53,717 nucleotides of DNA from UBA11373 sp035291545. GTDB lineage: Bacteria; Actinomycetota; Acidimicrobiia; Spongiisociales; UBA11373. A program made the translations under genes and the position numbers. Within the stretch, counting starts at the first letter, position 1. The number at the start of each line of letters is the position of its first letter. A model generated the notes under the pieces. That model had not been told where the DNA came from. It saw nothing but the letters and a program-made list of their open reading frames with translations, and ran no database searches. The DNA is taken from contig DATDRW010000071.1 of the NCBI GenBank assembly GCA_035291545.1, positions 1 to 53,717 of the forward strand. The letters are read 5' to 3'. Below are positions 23,248-31,071 of the stretch, piece by piece.

Positions 23248-24105
23248 ATGCGTCGATTTTTCATCCTCGCGCTGGTCGTTGCCGCGACTGTGGTGGCGTG
23301 TGGGGACGACGATGCCGTCACCACCACCACCGCACCTGTCGACCCGGGATCCTTTCCGGCCGATGCCTTTGCGTTTGTCGCCTCGAGCGATCTGGCGATC
23401 GGACGGGAGCGGCTCCTGGTTGCGGTTTCGAATCCGAATGGGACGCGGCTCTCCAGCCCGGAGATCGCGGTGACGATCACCGTGTGGTTGGAGGGCCGAG
23501 ACTTGCAGCGGCAGGTGCTCCCGGCGGACTTCATCTGGGCGATCCCGGACGTGAGCGGTCTGTACAAGGTGTCCCCGGAGTTCGACGTGCCCGGCATCTG
23601 GGTGGTATCGGTGCAGCCGGACGGAGGGACGGCGCTGGCCGAGTTCCCGATTCAGGTGCAGGAGTTCCCCCGCACGGTTGCCGTCGGCGAGCCGGCACCC
23701 CGTTCCGACAGTGTCACGGTTGCGGATGCGCCGCTGGAGGAGATCACGAGCGCCACCGATCCCGACCCGTCGCTCTATCAGATGAGCATCGCCGACGCGG
23801 TCACCTCGGGTCGCCCGTCGGTGATCGTGTTCGCCACCCCCAAGTTCTGCCAGACTGCCATCTGCGGCCCCACCCTCGACCGCATCCTAGAGATCAAGCC
23901 TTCCTACCCCGACGTGAACTTCCTCCACGTCGAGGTCTTCACCAACCTCGACGATCCCGAGAACCTCACCACGGTTCCGGCCGTGGACGAGTGGGGTCTG
24001 CCCACCGAGCCGTGGGTGTTCGTCGTCGATGCAGGAGGGATCGTGGTCGCCCGGTTCGAGGGAGTCGTCGGCCCCGCGGAGATCGCCGCCGCCCTCGGCG
24101 CATGA
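23248..24105 (+). CDS. Lipoprotein with C-terminal thioredoxin-like domain
   Basis: A 285-residue secreted lipoprotein. Signal peptide residues 1-17 end in the lipobox V-V-A-C-G, followed by a Thr-rich linker. Residues ~35-150 form a beta-rich domain; residues ~180-285 look like a thioredoxin/SCO-type fold, with P-K-F-C-Q-T-A-I-C-G near residue 195 (C-X5-C) and the cis-Pro-like block PTEPWVFVVD. The C-X5-C spacing is unusual for thioredoxins (CXXC) and for SCO (CXXXC). It stands just before ctaC, so a role in copper delivery or redox handling of the oxidase CuA site is possible but inferred. Start is set by TACTCT 7 nt upstream. Confidence 0.8.
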   Translation: MRRFFILALVVAATVVACGDDDAVTTTTAPVDPGSFPADAFAFVASSDLAIGRERLLVAVSNPNGTRLSSPEIAVTITVWLEGRDLQRQVLPADFIWAIPDVSGLYKVSPEFDVPGIWVVSVQPDGGTALAEFPIQVQEFPRTVAVGEPAPRSDSVTVADAPLEEITSATDPDPSLYQMSIADAVTSGRPSVIVFATPKFCQTAICGPTLDRILEIKPSYPDVNFLHVEVFTNLDDPENLTTVPAVDEWGLPTEPWVFVVDAGGIVVARFEGVVGPAEIAAALGA

Positions 24106-24130
24106 TTGCGTCGGGGCATGCCGGCGTGGT

Positions 24131-24136
24131 TAGCAT
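24131..24136 (+). promoter_or_regulatory. Possible -10 box of the cytochrome oxidase operon
   Basis: TAGCAT, about 35 nt before the ctaC start. It would give a leader with GGAGG and AGGAG ribosome sites. Confidence 0.35.
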
Positions 24137-24170
24137 CCTCGCCGCCAGTCCGGAGGATCAGGAGCTTTTC

Positions 24171-25271
24171 GTGGTCGAGCGCCAGATGAACGGTGCGTCG
24201 CGTCGCCGGTCGGTCGTCATGATCGTCCTCGCCGCGCTCGCACTCGCCGCCTGCGCCGGCGACGATCCGACCAACCTCGCCCGGGTGGTCGGCGGCGACG
24301 TTCCCCAGAATTCGCTCAACCCCGCAGGACCGACCGCGGCCAAGGTGGACTCACTGTTCTGGATGGTGTTGTGGATCGCCACCGTCATCTTCGTGCTGGT
24401 CACCGTCGCCCTGGTGTTCGTCGTGTTCCGTTTCCGGGAACGGAAGGGCAGGTCGCGGACCGTACGCCAGTTGCACGGCAACACCCGGCTCGAGATCGCG
24501 TGGACGATCATCCCGGCGGTGATCCTCGCCGCCGTGGCGGTGCCGACGATATCCACGCTGTTCGAGATTCGGGCGGCGCCGGATCCCGAAGACAACGCTC
24601 TCGAGATCGAGGTGATCGGCCACCAATGGTGGTGGGAGTTCCGCTACCCCGAATACGGGTTCACCACCGCCAACGAGATGCACATCCCGACGGGCCGCCC
24701 CGTCTACCTGACCCTGACCTCTGCGGACGTGATCCACTCCTTCTGGGTGCCCCGCCTCAGTGGAAAACGGGATGCGGTCCCGGGCCGGCTCACCAACATC
24801 CTCATGGAGGCGGATGAGCCCGGCACCTACATCGGGCAGTGCGCGGAGTTCTGCGGCCTCGCCCACGCCGACATGCGCCAGCGGGTGTTCGCCCAGACCG
24901 AGGCCGAGTTCGCGGCGTGGGCTCTTGCCCAGACGGAGCCGGCCGCGTTGCCGACCGAGGGTGCGGCGGCCGCCGGTTGGGAGACCTTCCAGACCCAGTG
25001 CACGTCGTGCCACGCCATCTCCGGGACCTCGGCCACCTCCCAGTTGGCTCCCAACCTCACCCATTTCGCCTCCCGCACTTCATTCGCCGGGGCGACCCTC
25101 GACAACACCGACGACCACCTGCGGCAATGGCTGCGCAATCCGTCGTCGCTGGTACCGATGTGGCCGGAGCGCAACGACCTCGCCGCGGGGCGGATCCTCG
25201 GCATGCCCGACCTCGGCCTCACCGAGCAGCAGATCTCAGAGCTCGTCGCCTTCCTGAGGACCCTGGAATGA
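24171..25271 (+). CDS. ctaC: Cytochrome c oxidase subunit II with fused cytochrome c (caa3 type)
   Basis: A 366-residue subunit II of a heme-copper oxidase. Order: lipoprotein-type signal (L-A-A-C near residue 29), two membrane helices (about residues 61-85 and 101-125), the CuA domain with G-H-Q-W-W-W-E-F-R-Y, His in HSFWVPRL and C-A-E-F-C-G-L-A-H-A-D-M, then a C-terminal cytochrome c domain with C-T-S-C-H near residue 280 and a candidate axial Met in LVPMWP. The fused cytochrome marks it as caa3 type, accepting electrons from soluble or membrane cytochromes c. The GTG at 24171 is preferred since AGGAG lies 6 nt upstream; an upstream ATG at 24102 overlaps the preceding stop and would put an odd extension before the signal peptide. 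Confidence 0.95.
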   Translation: MVERQMNGASRRRSVVMIVLAALALAACAGDDPTNLARVVGGDVPQNSLNPAGPTAAKVDSLFWMVLWIATVIFVLVTVALVFVVFRFRERKGRSRTVRQLHGNTRLEIAWTIIPAVILAAVAVPTISTLFEIRAAPDPEDNALEIEVIGHQWWWEFRYPEYGFTTANEMHIPTGRPVYLTLTSADVIHSFWVPRLSGKRDAVPGRLTNILMEADEPGTYIGQCAEFCGLAHADMRQRVFAQTEAEFAAWALAQTEPAALPTEGAAAAGWETFQTQCTSCHAISGTSATSQLAPNLTHFASRTSFAGATLDNTDDHLRQWLRNPSSLVPMWPERNDLAAGRILGMPDLGLTEQQISELVAFLRTLE

Positions 25272-27094
25272 CCGGAAACCGGGGCCTGTGGCACTGGCTG
25301 ACCACCACCGACCATAAGAAGATCGGCAAGCTGTACGGGGTGACCGCCCTGGCGTTCTTCGTCGTCGGCGGGGTCGAGGCGCTGCTGATCCGGCTGCAGT
25401 TGGCAACGCCGAACGGGGAGATTCTCAGCGCCGACGCCTACAACCAGATGTTCACGATGCACGCCACCACGATGGTGTTCTTGGTGGTGATGCCGGCGGC
25501 GGCGGCATTGACCAACTACTTCCTGCCGATCCTCATCGGCGCCCGCGACGTGGCGTTCCCGCGTCTCAACGCCCTGTCCTATTGGATCTTCCTCTTCGGG
25601 GGCCTTTTCCTCACCCTGTCGTTCTTCGTCGGCGGAGCCCCGGACGGGGGATGGTTCGGCTACGCCCCGCTCTCCACTCAGGTGCCCGAGGTGGTACGCA
25701 TGGACTACTGGGCGCTCGGCCTGCTGGTGCTCGGCCTCGCCTCGGTGCTCTCCTCGGTGAACTTCATCACGACGGTGCTCACCCTGCGGGCTCCCGGGAT
25801 GACGCTGATGCGGATGCCGGTCTTCGCCTGGATGGCCACGGTCGTGTCGTTCCTGCTGCTGTTCTCGTTGCCGATCATCACCATCGGGCTGTTGCAGGTG
25901 TACCTCGACCGCAACCTCGGCACCGCCTTCTTCTCTGCGGCGGGGGGCGGCGACCCGATCCTGTGGCAGCACTTGTTCTGGTTGTTCGGCCACCCCGAGG
26001 TCTACGTCCTGGTCCTCCCCGCGATGGGCATCGTCTCGGAGGTGCTGCCCACCTTCAGCCGCAAGCCGTTGTTCGGGCGGCCCTTCGTCATCTTCTCCGG
26101 CATTGCCATCGGCTTCATGGGGTTCGGGGTGTGGGCGCATCACATGTTCACCGCGGGTCTGGGCCCGGTGGCGGAGGCGGCGTTCGCCCTGACCACCATG
26201 TTCATCGCCGTGCCCACCGGGGTGAAGATCTTCAACTGGCTCGGCACGATCTGGGGTGGTTCGCTCCGCCTCAAGACCCCGATGCTGTTCTCGCTCGGGT
26301 TCATCTTCTTGTTCGTGATCGGGGGGCTCTCCGGGGTGACGCACTCGATCGCCCCGGCGGACAGCCAGCAGCACGACACCTATTACGTCGTCGCCCACTT
26401 CCACTACGTGCTCTTCGGGGGCGCCGTGTTCGGTCTCTTCTCCGGCGTGTACTACTGGTGGCCGAAGGTCACCGGGAAACTGCTCAACGAGCGGATCGGC
26501 AAGCTGCACTTCTGGCTGATGTTCATTGGGATGAACCTCACCTTCGCCCCGATGCACATCCTCGGTCTGAACGGCATGCCGCGACGCACCTACCGTTACG
26601 CCGAGGGGCTCGGCCTCGACCTGTGGAACCTGGTGGCAACGGTGGGTTCCTTCACCATCGCCGCCTCCGTGGCCGTGTTCTTCTGGAACGCGTACCGGAC
26701 CGCCAAGCGTGGTGAGGTGGCGGGCAACGACCCGTGGGACGGGCGCACGCTCGAGTGGTCGATCTCGTCGCCGCCTCCGGAGCACAACTTCGACGTCGTT
26801 CCGGTGGTGCACTCCGAGGACGACTTCTGGCATCGCAAGTACACCGAGGACGCCTCCGGTAACGCGATTCCGCTCGCCGCCTCGGCGCAGGCGGATCCGG
26901 GCCACCCCGAGACGATCCACCTCCCGTCCCCGTCGTACTACCCGGTGCTCAGCGCAGCCGGGATCTTTGTGATGGTGGTCGGCCTCGTCTACCTCCCGTG
27001 GGGCCTCAGCGTGGTCGGGGGCGGGGCGGTGGTCACCCTGTGGGGCCTGTTCGGGTGGTCGATGGAGCCGCTCACGAGAGAGGACCACGGATGA
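25268..27094 (+). CDS. ctaD: Cytochrome c oxidase subunit I with C-terminal two-helix extension
   Basis: A 608-residue catalytic subunit with about 12 core helices. Ligands are visible: heme a His65 (FTMHATT), CuB/Tyr motif W-x12-GHPEVYVL, the His pair W-A-H-H-M-F, and A-H-F-H-Y-V-L for heme a3 and heme a. The conserved HDTYYVVAHFHYVLFGG stretch is intact. After the core, residues ~520-608 form an extra part with two more helices (SAAGIFVMVVGLVYLPWGL, VVTLWGLFGWSMEP), which resemble the small subunit IV (CtaF) of actinobacterial oxidases, so a fusion is likely. The ATG overlaps the ctaC stop as ATGA. It reduces O2 to water while pumping protons. Confidence 0.95.
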   Translation: MTGNRGLWHWLTTTDHKKIGKLYGVTALAFFVVGGVEALLIRLQLATPNGEILSADAYNQMFTMHATTMVFLVVMPAAAALTNYFLPILIGARDVAFPRLNALSYWIFLFGGLFLTLSFFVGGAPDGGWFGYAPLSTQVPEVVRMDYWALGLLVLGLASVLSSVNFITTVLTLRAPGMTLMRMPVFAWMATVVSFLLLFSLPIITIGLLQVYLDRNLGTAFFSAAGGGDPILWQHLFWLFGHPEVYVLVLPAMGIVSEVLPTFSRKPLFGRPFVIFSGIAIGFMGFGVWAHHMFTAGLGPVAEAAFALTTMFIAVPTGVKIFNWLGTIWGGSLRLKTPMLFSLGFIFLFVIGGLSGVTHSIAPADSQQHDTYYVVAHFHYVLFGGAVFGLFSGVYYWWPKVTGKLLNERIGKLHFWLMFIGMNLTFAPMHILGLNGMPRRTYRYAEGLGLDLWNLVATVGSFTIAASVAVFFWNAYRTAKRGEVAGNDPWDGRTLEWSISSPPPEHNFDVVPVVHSEDDFWHRKYTEDASGNAIPLAASAQADPGHPETIHLPSPSYYPVLSAAGIFVMVVGLVYLPWGLSVVGGGAVVTLWGLFGWSMEPLTREDHG

Positions 27095-27678
27095 GTGCCG
27101 CCGTCCACGAGGAGCACGCCCACGATCCGGCCCACATTCGCAAGGTGGCGATGTGGGTGTTCCTCGGCTCGGAGTGCCTGCTCTTCGGCACCCTGATCTC
27201 GACCTTCCTCCTCTACCGGACTCGAACGGGCGACGGACCAACCGCAGCCGAGATCTTCGACATCCCCTTCACCTCGATCTCGTCGTTCATCCTGCTCATG
27301 TCGTCGTTGACGATGGTGCTCGCTCATCATTCCACCGGGCGCAAGGACTGGCGGCAGATGCGGGTGTGGCTGGTCGCCACCGCCCTCCTCGGGATGACCT
27401 TCCTCGCCGGCCAGGTGTTCGAGTTCACCGGGTTCGTCGAGGAGGGCCTCACCGTCACGACGAGCCCGTTCGGCTCGTCGTTCTTCGTGCTCACCAGCTT
27501 CCACGGCACCCACGTCGCGGTGGGGGTGCTCATGCTCCTGGTCACCGCGTTGATGTCGTACACCGGCCGGTGGCGCCCCGACGCGGGCATGGACGTCGAG
27601 TTGGTCGGCCTCTACTGGCACTTCGTCGACATCGTCTGGATCGTCATCTTCACCGTCGTCTATCTGCTCGGGGTGTGA
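27091..27678 (+). CDS. ctaE: Cytochrome c oxidase subunit III
   Basis: A 195-residue subunit III with five predicted membrane helices, the short form typical of actinobacteria and other caa3/ba3-related operons. Conserved blocks are MWVFLGSECLLFGTL near the start, F-E-F near residue 112, SFHGTHVAVGV near 148 and YWHFVDIVWIVIF at the end, as in other subunit III proteins. It stabilises subunit I and does not bind metals. The ATG overlaps the ctaD stop as ATGA. It is followed by a small subunit IV gene with a GTGA overlap. Confidence 0.94.
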   Translation: MSAAVHEEHAHDPAHIRKVAMWVFLGSECLLFGTLISTFLLYRTRTGDGPTAAEIFDIPFTSISSFILLMSSLTMVLAHHSTGRKDWRQMRVWLVATALLGMTFLAGQVFEFTGFVEEGLTVTTSPFGSSFFVLTSFHGTHVAVGVLMLLVTALMSYTGRWRPDAGMDVELVGLYWHFVDIVWIVIFTVVYLLGV

Positions 27679-27977
27679 CCGTGACCACAGCCCAGCATCG
27701 CCCCTACCCCCGGCCCCGGGATTACTGGCTCATCGCGCTCATCCTGGGCGTCATCACCGCCGCCGAGGTGACGGTCACCTACCTCGACTTCCTCGATGCT
27801 GCAGTGGCGCCGATGCTCCTGGTGATGGCGGCGGCGAAGTTCGCCATCGTGGTCGGGTGGTTCATGCACCTCCGCTTCGAGGCTCCCATATACCGCCGTC
27901 TGTTTCTCATCGGAATCGTGGCCGTACCGATCCTCTTCGGTGCCGTCCTCTTCACCTTCGGGATCCTGATCGGATGA
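27675..27977 (+). CDS. Cytochrome c oxidase subunit IV-type small membrane protein
   Basis: A 100-residue membrane protein of the prokaryotic cytochrome C oxidase subunit IV family (CoxD/CyoD-like). Three helices are predicted: residues ~17-38, 45-63 and 73-95, with the family block AAKFAIVVGWFMHLRFE in the middle. It is an accessory part of the caa3 complex. Two GTG codons are possible; 27675 is listed since it gives the GTGA overlap used throughout this operon, while 27681 would shorten it by two residues. Neighbours are ctaE and ctaG. Confidence 0.88.
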   Translation: MTVTTAQHRPYPRPRDYWLIALILGVITAAEVTVTYLDFLDAAVAPMLLVMAAAKFAIVVGWFMHLRFEAPIYRRLFLIGIVAVPILFGAVLFTFGILIG

Positions 27978-27981
27978 CGCA

Positions 27982-28800
27982 GTGAGCGTGGGACTCGACG
28001 CCTTCCCGTTCCACCTCCATCCCGAAGTGCTCGGTATCGCCGTCGCTCTCGTCGGCGGCTACGTCTACGGTTTGCGCCGGCTCGCCCCCCGGCTGGCTCC
28101 CGCGGCCGAACCGGCGGTGACCGGCCGCCAGATCGCCTGGTTCACCACCGGCGTCGTCTTCTACCTGCTGTTCGAGATGTGGCCGCTCCACGACATCGCC
28201 GAGCGGAGCCTGTACAGCGTCCACATGGTCCAGCATCTCGTGCTGGCTTTCGTCGTGCCGCCGGCACTCCTCAAAGGCACCCCTTGGTGGCTGCTCCGGC
28301 ACCTGGTCCGACCCGTTCTTCCGGTGTTGCGACTCCTCACCCGGCCGATCGTTGCCCTGGTCGTGTTCAATGCCGCCCTCGCCTGGCTGCACGCCCCCGG
28401 CGTCGTCACCGGCATGCTCGACAACGCCTTCTTCCACGCCGGTGCGCACGCGGTGGTCGTGGGCGGGGCATTCCTCGTGTGGTGGCCGGTGCTCGGTCCG
28501 ATCCCCGACCTGCCCCGGCTGTCGCCTCCCGCGGCGATGGGGTATTTGTTCCTCCAGTCGCTGGTGCCCCTGATTCCGGCGTCGTTCCTCACCTTCGCCA
28601 CCGAACCCGTCTACGACGCCTACGTCGGCCTGCCCCGGCTGTGGGGTATCGACGTGCTCAACGACCAGCGGGTGGCAGGGCTGATCATGAAGATCGGCGG
28701 CGGCATGGTGCTGTGGGCCGCGATGACCGTGATCTTCTTCACCTGGGCGGGTGAGGAGGAACGCGCCGCCACCCGGGAGCGGCTCGCCGTCCGGTCGTGA
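27982..28800 (+). CDS. ctaG: Cytochrome c oxidase assembly protein CtaG (caa3 type)
   Basis: A 272-residue polytopic membrane protein (about seven helices) of the caa3_CtaG family, needed for building the CuB site of caa3 oxidases in Bacillus. Typical blocks are WPLHDIAERSLYSVHMVQHL (several His and Met residues near the membrane face) at about residue 62-82, WLHAPG, NAFFHAGAH and GPIPDLPRLS. It starts with GTG four nt after the subunit IV stop and is coupled downstream to a small lipoprotein by GTGA. It belongs to the oxidase operon. Confidence 0.92.
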   Translation: MSVGLDAFPFHLHPEVLGIAVALVGGYVYGLRRLAPRLAPAAEPAVTGRQIAWFTTGVVFYLLFEMWPLHDIAERSLYSVHMVQHLVLAFVVPPALLKGTPWWLLRHLVRPVLPVLRLLTRPIVALVVFNAALAWLHAPGVVTGMLDNAFFHAGAHAVVVGGAFLVWWPVLGPIPDLPRLSPPAAMGYLFLQSLVPLIPASFLTFATEPVYDAYVGLPRLWGIDVLNDQRVAGLIMKIGGGMVLWAAMTVIFFTWAGEEERAATRERLAVRS

Positions 28801-29099
28801 GACGGTCGTTCCTCGTCTTGCTCCTCGTCGCCGCCGCAGCCTGTACCGGTCCGGAGGAGCGAATCGACGGCGTCGTGGTCGACGTCGACGGGGGGCTCGC
28901 CGGGGTCTCTGCTTTCGAGATCGTCACCGCCGACGGGTCGCGGCTTCGCTTCGTTCCCGACGAGGGCGTCGACGCCTTCGCCGGGGGCGCTCCGTTGTCG
29001 CACCTCAACGAGCATCTGCAGACCGGAAGCCCGGTGCGCGTCGGCTACGTCGAGGAGAACGGGGCGCTGATCGCCCTGGTGGTGGCCGACGCCCCCTGA
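28797..29099 (+). CDS. Small lipoprotein at the end of the oxidase operon
   Basis: A 100-residue secreted lipoprotein. Signal peptide residues 1-15 with lipobox A-A-A-C at residues 13-16, then a single small beta-rich domain (GVVVDVDGG, AFEIVTADGSRLRFVPDEG) that resembles an OB-like fold. Many short proteins of this kind bind metals or carbohydrates, but no ligand motif is seen. The GTG start overlaps the ctaG stop (GTGA), so it is made with the oxidase and may take part in its assembly. Function unknown. Confidence 0.8.
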   Translation: MRRSFLVLLLVAAAACTGPEERIDGVVVDVDGGLAGVSAFEIVTADGSRLRFVPDEGVDAFAGGAPLSHLNEHLQTGSPVRVGYVEENGALIALVVADAP

Positions 29100-29108
29100 G
29101 AGCGGGAG

Positions 29109-29831
29109 TCAGCGACCGCGACGCCGTGGAGGGTTGGCGGCGATGAGGGCGGTCCCGAGCAGTACGAGGGCGGCAACGCCGCCGAAGACGACCAGTGCCG
29201 TCGTCTCGTCGGCCTCGAGCAGCACCCGGCTGAGTACGAACACCAGTGCAGCTCCCACCACCAGGCCGGCCGCCGGGAGGCCGACGGCGGCGGCGGCCTC
29301 CCTGACGAACTCGCCCAGCGAGCGAGGAGCGGCGGCGCCGCCGAGTCCCAGCGTCTCCGGTCGCGACAGGCGCTCGACCGCGACGCCGATGAGCAGACCG
29401 GTGACCGCGCCCACGACGGCGGCGACGATCGCGGCGCGAAAGACGGAGAGCACGACGGTCTTGGCGACGATGTCACCGGCGAGGCCGACGGAGGCGCGGG
29501 CGGCGGCAAACGCCGTCGGTCCGCCGATGAACGCCCCGAGTGCCGCGATCGGGCCCATCCGGTACCGACGGGCGGCGGGATCGGCCTGCGTGCCGACGGC
29601 GTAACCGATCATGCCCAGGATCGCCCCACCGACGGTGCCGGCCACCGTGACGAACAGGTACATGCCGGCCTGACCGACGGCGAATACTGCGCCGATGGCA
29701 CCGTCGTCGAGCGTGGGGACGTCGAGACCGGCGTCCAGGGTGCGGGCGGCTGCAAGTGCCAGGGCCAGGATTCCCACAACGGCGCCGACGACGGATCCGG
29801 CGGCGGCTGCGGCGAAGGTGCGGCGAAACAC
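29109..29831 (-). CDS. Unknown polytopic membrane protein
   Basis: A 240-residue Ala/Gly/Val-rich membrane protein with about six predicted helices (residues ~8-30, 47-80, 92-116, 123-150, 183-205, 213-232). No catalytic motif or family was recognised. It converges with the oxidase operon 9 nt away. It lies 7 nt downstream of the small membrane protein gene (29839-30039) and the two are probably cotranscribed. Confidence 0.65.
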   Translation of the reverse strand: MFRRTFAAAAAGSVVGAVVGILALALAAARTLDAGLDVPTLDDGAIGAVFAVGQAGMYLFVTVAGTVGGAILGMIGYAVGTQADPAARRYRMGPIAALGAFIGGPTAFAAARASVGLAGDIVAKTVVLSVFRAAIVAAVVGAVTGLLIGVAVERLSRPETLGLGGAAAPRSLGEFVREAAAAVGLPAAGLVVGAALVFVLSRVLLEADETTALVVFGGVAALVLLGTALIAANPPRRRGR

Positions 29832-29838
29832 GGGCTCC

Positions 29839-30039
29839 TCAGTGGTCGCGGTGGTGAGGGGGGAGTGTAGAGGGGGTGCCGTCCCCGGCGTCGGCGTCGG
29901 CGACGTCGCCTTCGAGCCGGAACAGGGAACGACTCCTCGCCTTGCGTTCCGCCCATCGCACCCACAGCATCACCGCGACGATCGGTGCGGCGAACCACAG
30001 CAGTTCGTCCCAGCCTCCCTGGTGGGCGAGCAGATGCAT
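29839..30039 (-). CDS. Small single-helix membrane protein
   Basis: A 66-residue protein with one membrane helix (residues ~10-29, EL then LWFAAPIVAVMLWVRW) followed by a basic patch (ERKARSRS) and an acidic tail. The gene is short but well supported by its promoter: TACGCT lies exactly 6 nt before the ATG, as in other leaderless genes here. Function unknown; the helix-plus-basic-patch layout is common in small assembly or stress proteins. Confidence 0.6.
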   Translation of the reverse strand: MHLLAHQGGWDELLWFAAPIVAVMLWVRWAERKARSRSLFRLEGDVADADAGDGTPSTLPPHHRDH

Positions 30040-30045
30040 GCGTCG

Positions 30046-30051
30046 AGCGTA
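30046..30051 (-). promoter_or_regulatory. -10 box of the small membrane protein gene
   Basis: TACGCT on the minus strand, 6 nt before ATG at 30039. Confidence 0.45.
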
Positions 30052-30085
30052 GGCCGGGGTCGGGGGTGTCCCCGGCGCTTCCCGC

Positions 30086-31012
30086 TCAGGGGACCGTCGT
30101 CGGTGTCGTCGTCGCCGTGGTGTCGCAGGCGTCGGGCGAGTAGATGCCGGTGATGAGGGCGTCCTGCGCCGTCGAGTCCACCGGACCCCAGAGCAGGACC
30201 GCTTCGTTCTGGGATAGCTTCACCTGGAAGGTGAGGCCGACGTCCTCCTCCACCACGAAGTCGACGAAGAACGAGGAGTAGGTCGATTCCAGCTCCGCCA
30301 CCGTCTCGTAGACCCGAAGCCCCGAGAGGGTGGCGATGTCCATGGGCAACGTCCCGGCCCCCCCGTAGCGAACATCGAGCCGGTATGAGACGAAGGAGCT
30401 GTCGCCGGGCTCGCCGTGCAGCACGATGTTGAGCGGGCCCCAGCGCACCACCCGGATACCCCAGCCGGGGCACTCCCCGAAGGTGCCATCCCCGACGAAG
30501 AACCCGGTGTCGCCGGAGGGCTGGCCGAAGGTCGACACCAGCCGGCCGAGAACCTCGTCGCCGTCGGCGCCGAAGTCGAGGGGTCCGATGTCGTCCGAGC
30601 TCATCTGCAGCTCACTGATCGGGATGGGGGATCCGACGGCCTCGATCGGACCGGTCACGGTGCCTCCCCCGGGGAGCGTGATGGTCGGGGCGGTGGCGTC
30701 GGTGGTCGTCGACGAGGTCGAGCCCCCCGGAGCGGTGGTCTCGGTGGTCCCACCCGGAGCGGTGGTGGCGGTCGTGGTGGCGGCGGTCCCACCGTCGTCA
30801 CCACCGTTGAGCAGGCCGAAGGCGATCACGCTCACCGTGGCGAGCACCACGGCCAGGGCGAGACCGACGAGCCACGGATTGGGCTGCTCCTTCGGAGGGC
30901 GCCGCGGTCCGGAGCCGCGAGGCCGCGGAGACCGTGATCTCGGTGGGAACTCGGGGTCGAAGGAAGGGAACGGTTCCCCTCCCTGAGGCCCGCGGGTCGT
31001 GTCTTCGTCCAC
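30086..31012 (-). CDS. Membrane-anchored protein with Thr-rich linker
   Basis: A 308-residue type II-like envelope protein of unknown function. Residues 1-46 are Pro/Arg/Gly-rich and cytoplasmic, one helix lies at ~47-68, then a Thr/Gly-rich linker (~70-115, many TTT and PGG) leads to an extracellular domain (~120-300) with two Cys residues that may form a disulfide, and a Thr-rich tail. The extracellular part (ELQMSSDDIGPLDFGADGDEVLGRLVSTFG) looks like the small LytR-/beta-propeller-free sensor domains found in actinobacteria, but no family is claimed. The GTG start has GAGGAG about 8 nt upstream. It is next to the LCP ligase gene, in line with an envelope role. Confidence 0.65.
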   Translation of the reverse strand: MDEDTTRGPQGGEPFPSFDPEFPPRSRSPRPRGSGPRRPPKEQPNPWLVGLALAVVLATVSVIAFGLLNGGDDGGTAATTTATTAPGGTTETTAPGGSTSSTTTDATAPTITLPGGGTVTGPIEAVGSPIPISELQMSSDDIGPLDFGADGDEVLGRLVSTFGQPSGDTGFFVGDGTFGECPGWGIRVVRWGPLNIVLHGEPGDSSFVSYRLDVRYGGAGTLPMDIATLSGLRVYETVAELESTYSSFFVDFVVEEDVGLTFQVKLSQNEAVLLWGPVDSTAQDALITGIYSPDACDTTATTTPTTVP

Positions 31013-31071
31013 CTTCCGTTCTCCTCGGCTGTGGACATCCTACGGTGAGGAGCAGGTTGGGTGCGACGGGT

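Noticed and set aside
24102..24171. Upstream ATG start for ctaC that overlaps the preceding stop
   Set aside because: It would put 23 extra residues before the signal peptide; GTG at 24171 has AGGAG at the right distance and gives a normal lipoprotein signal.
24827..27241. 804-codon open frame on the minus strand across the oxidase genes
   Set aside because: It is opposite to ctaC and ctaD, which are certain; the translation is rich in His, Arg, Glu and Asp without any domain, a usual shadow in high-GC DNA.
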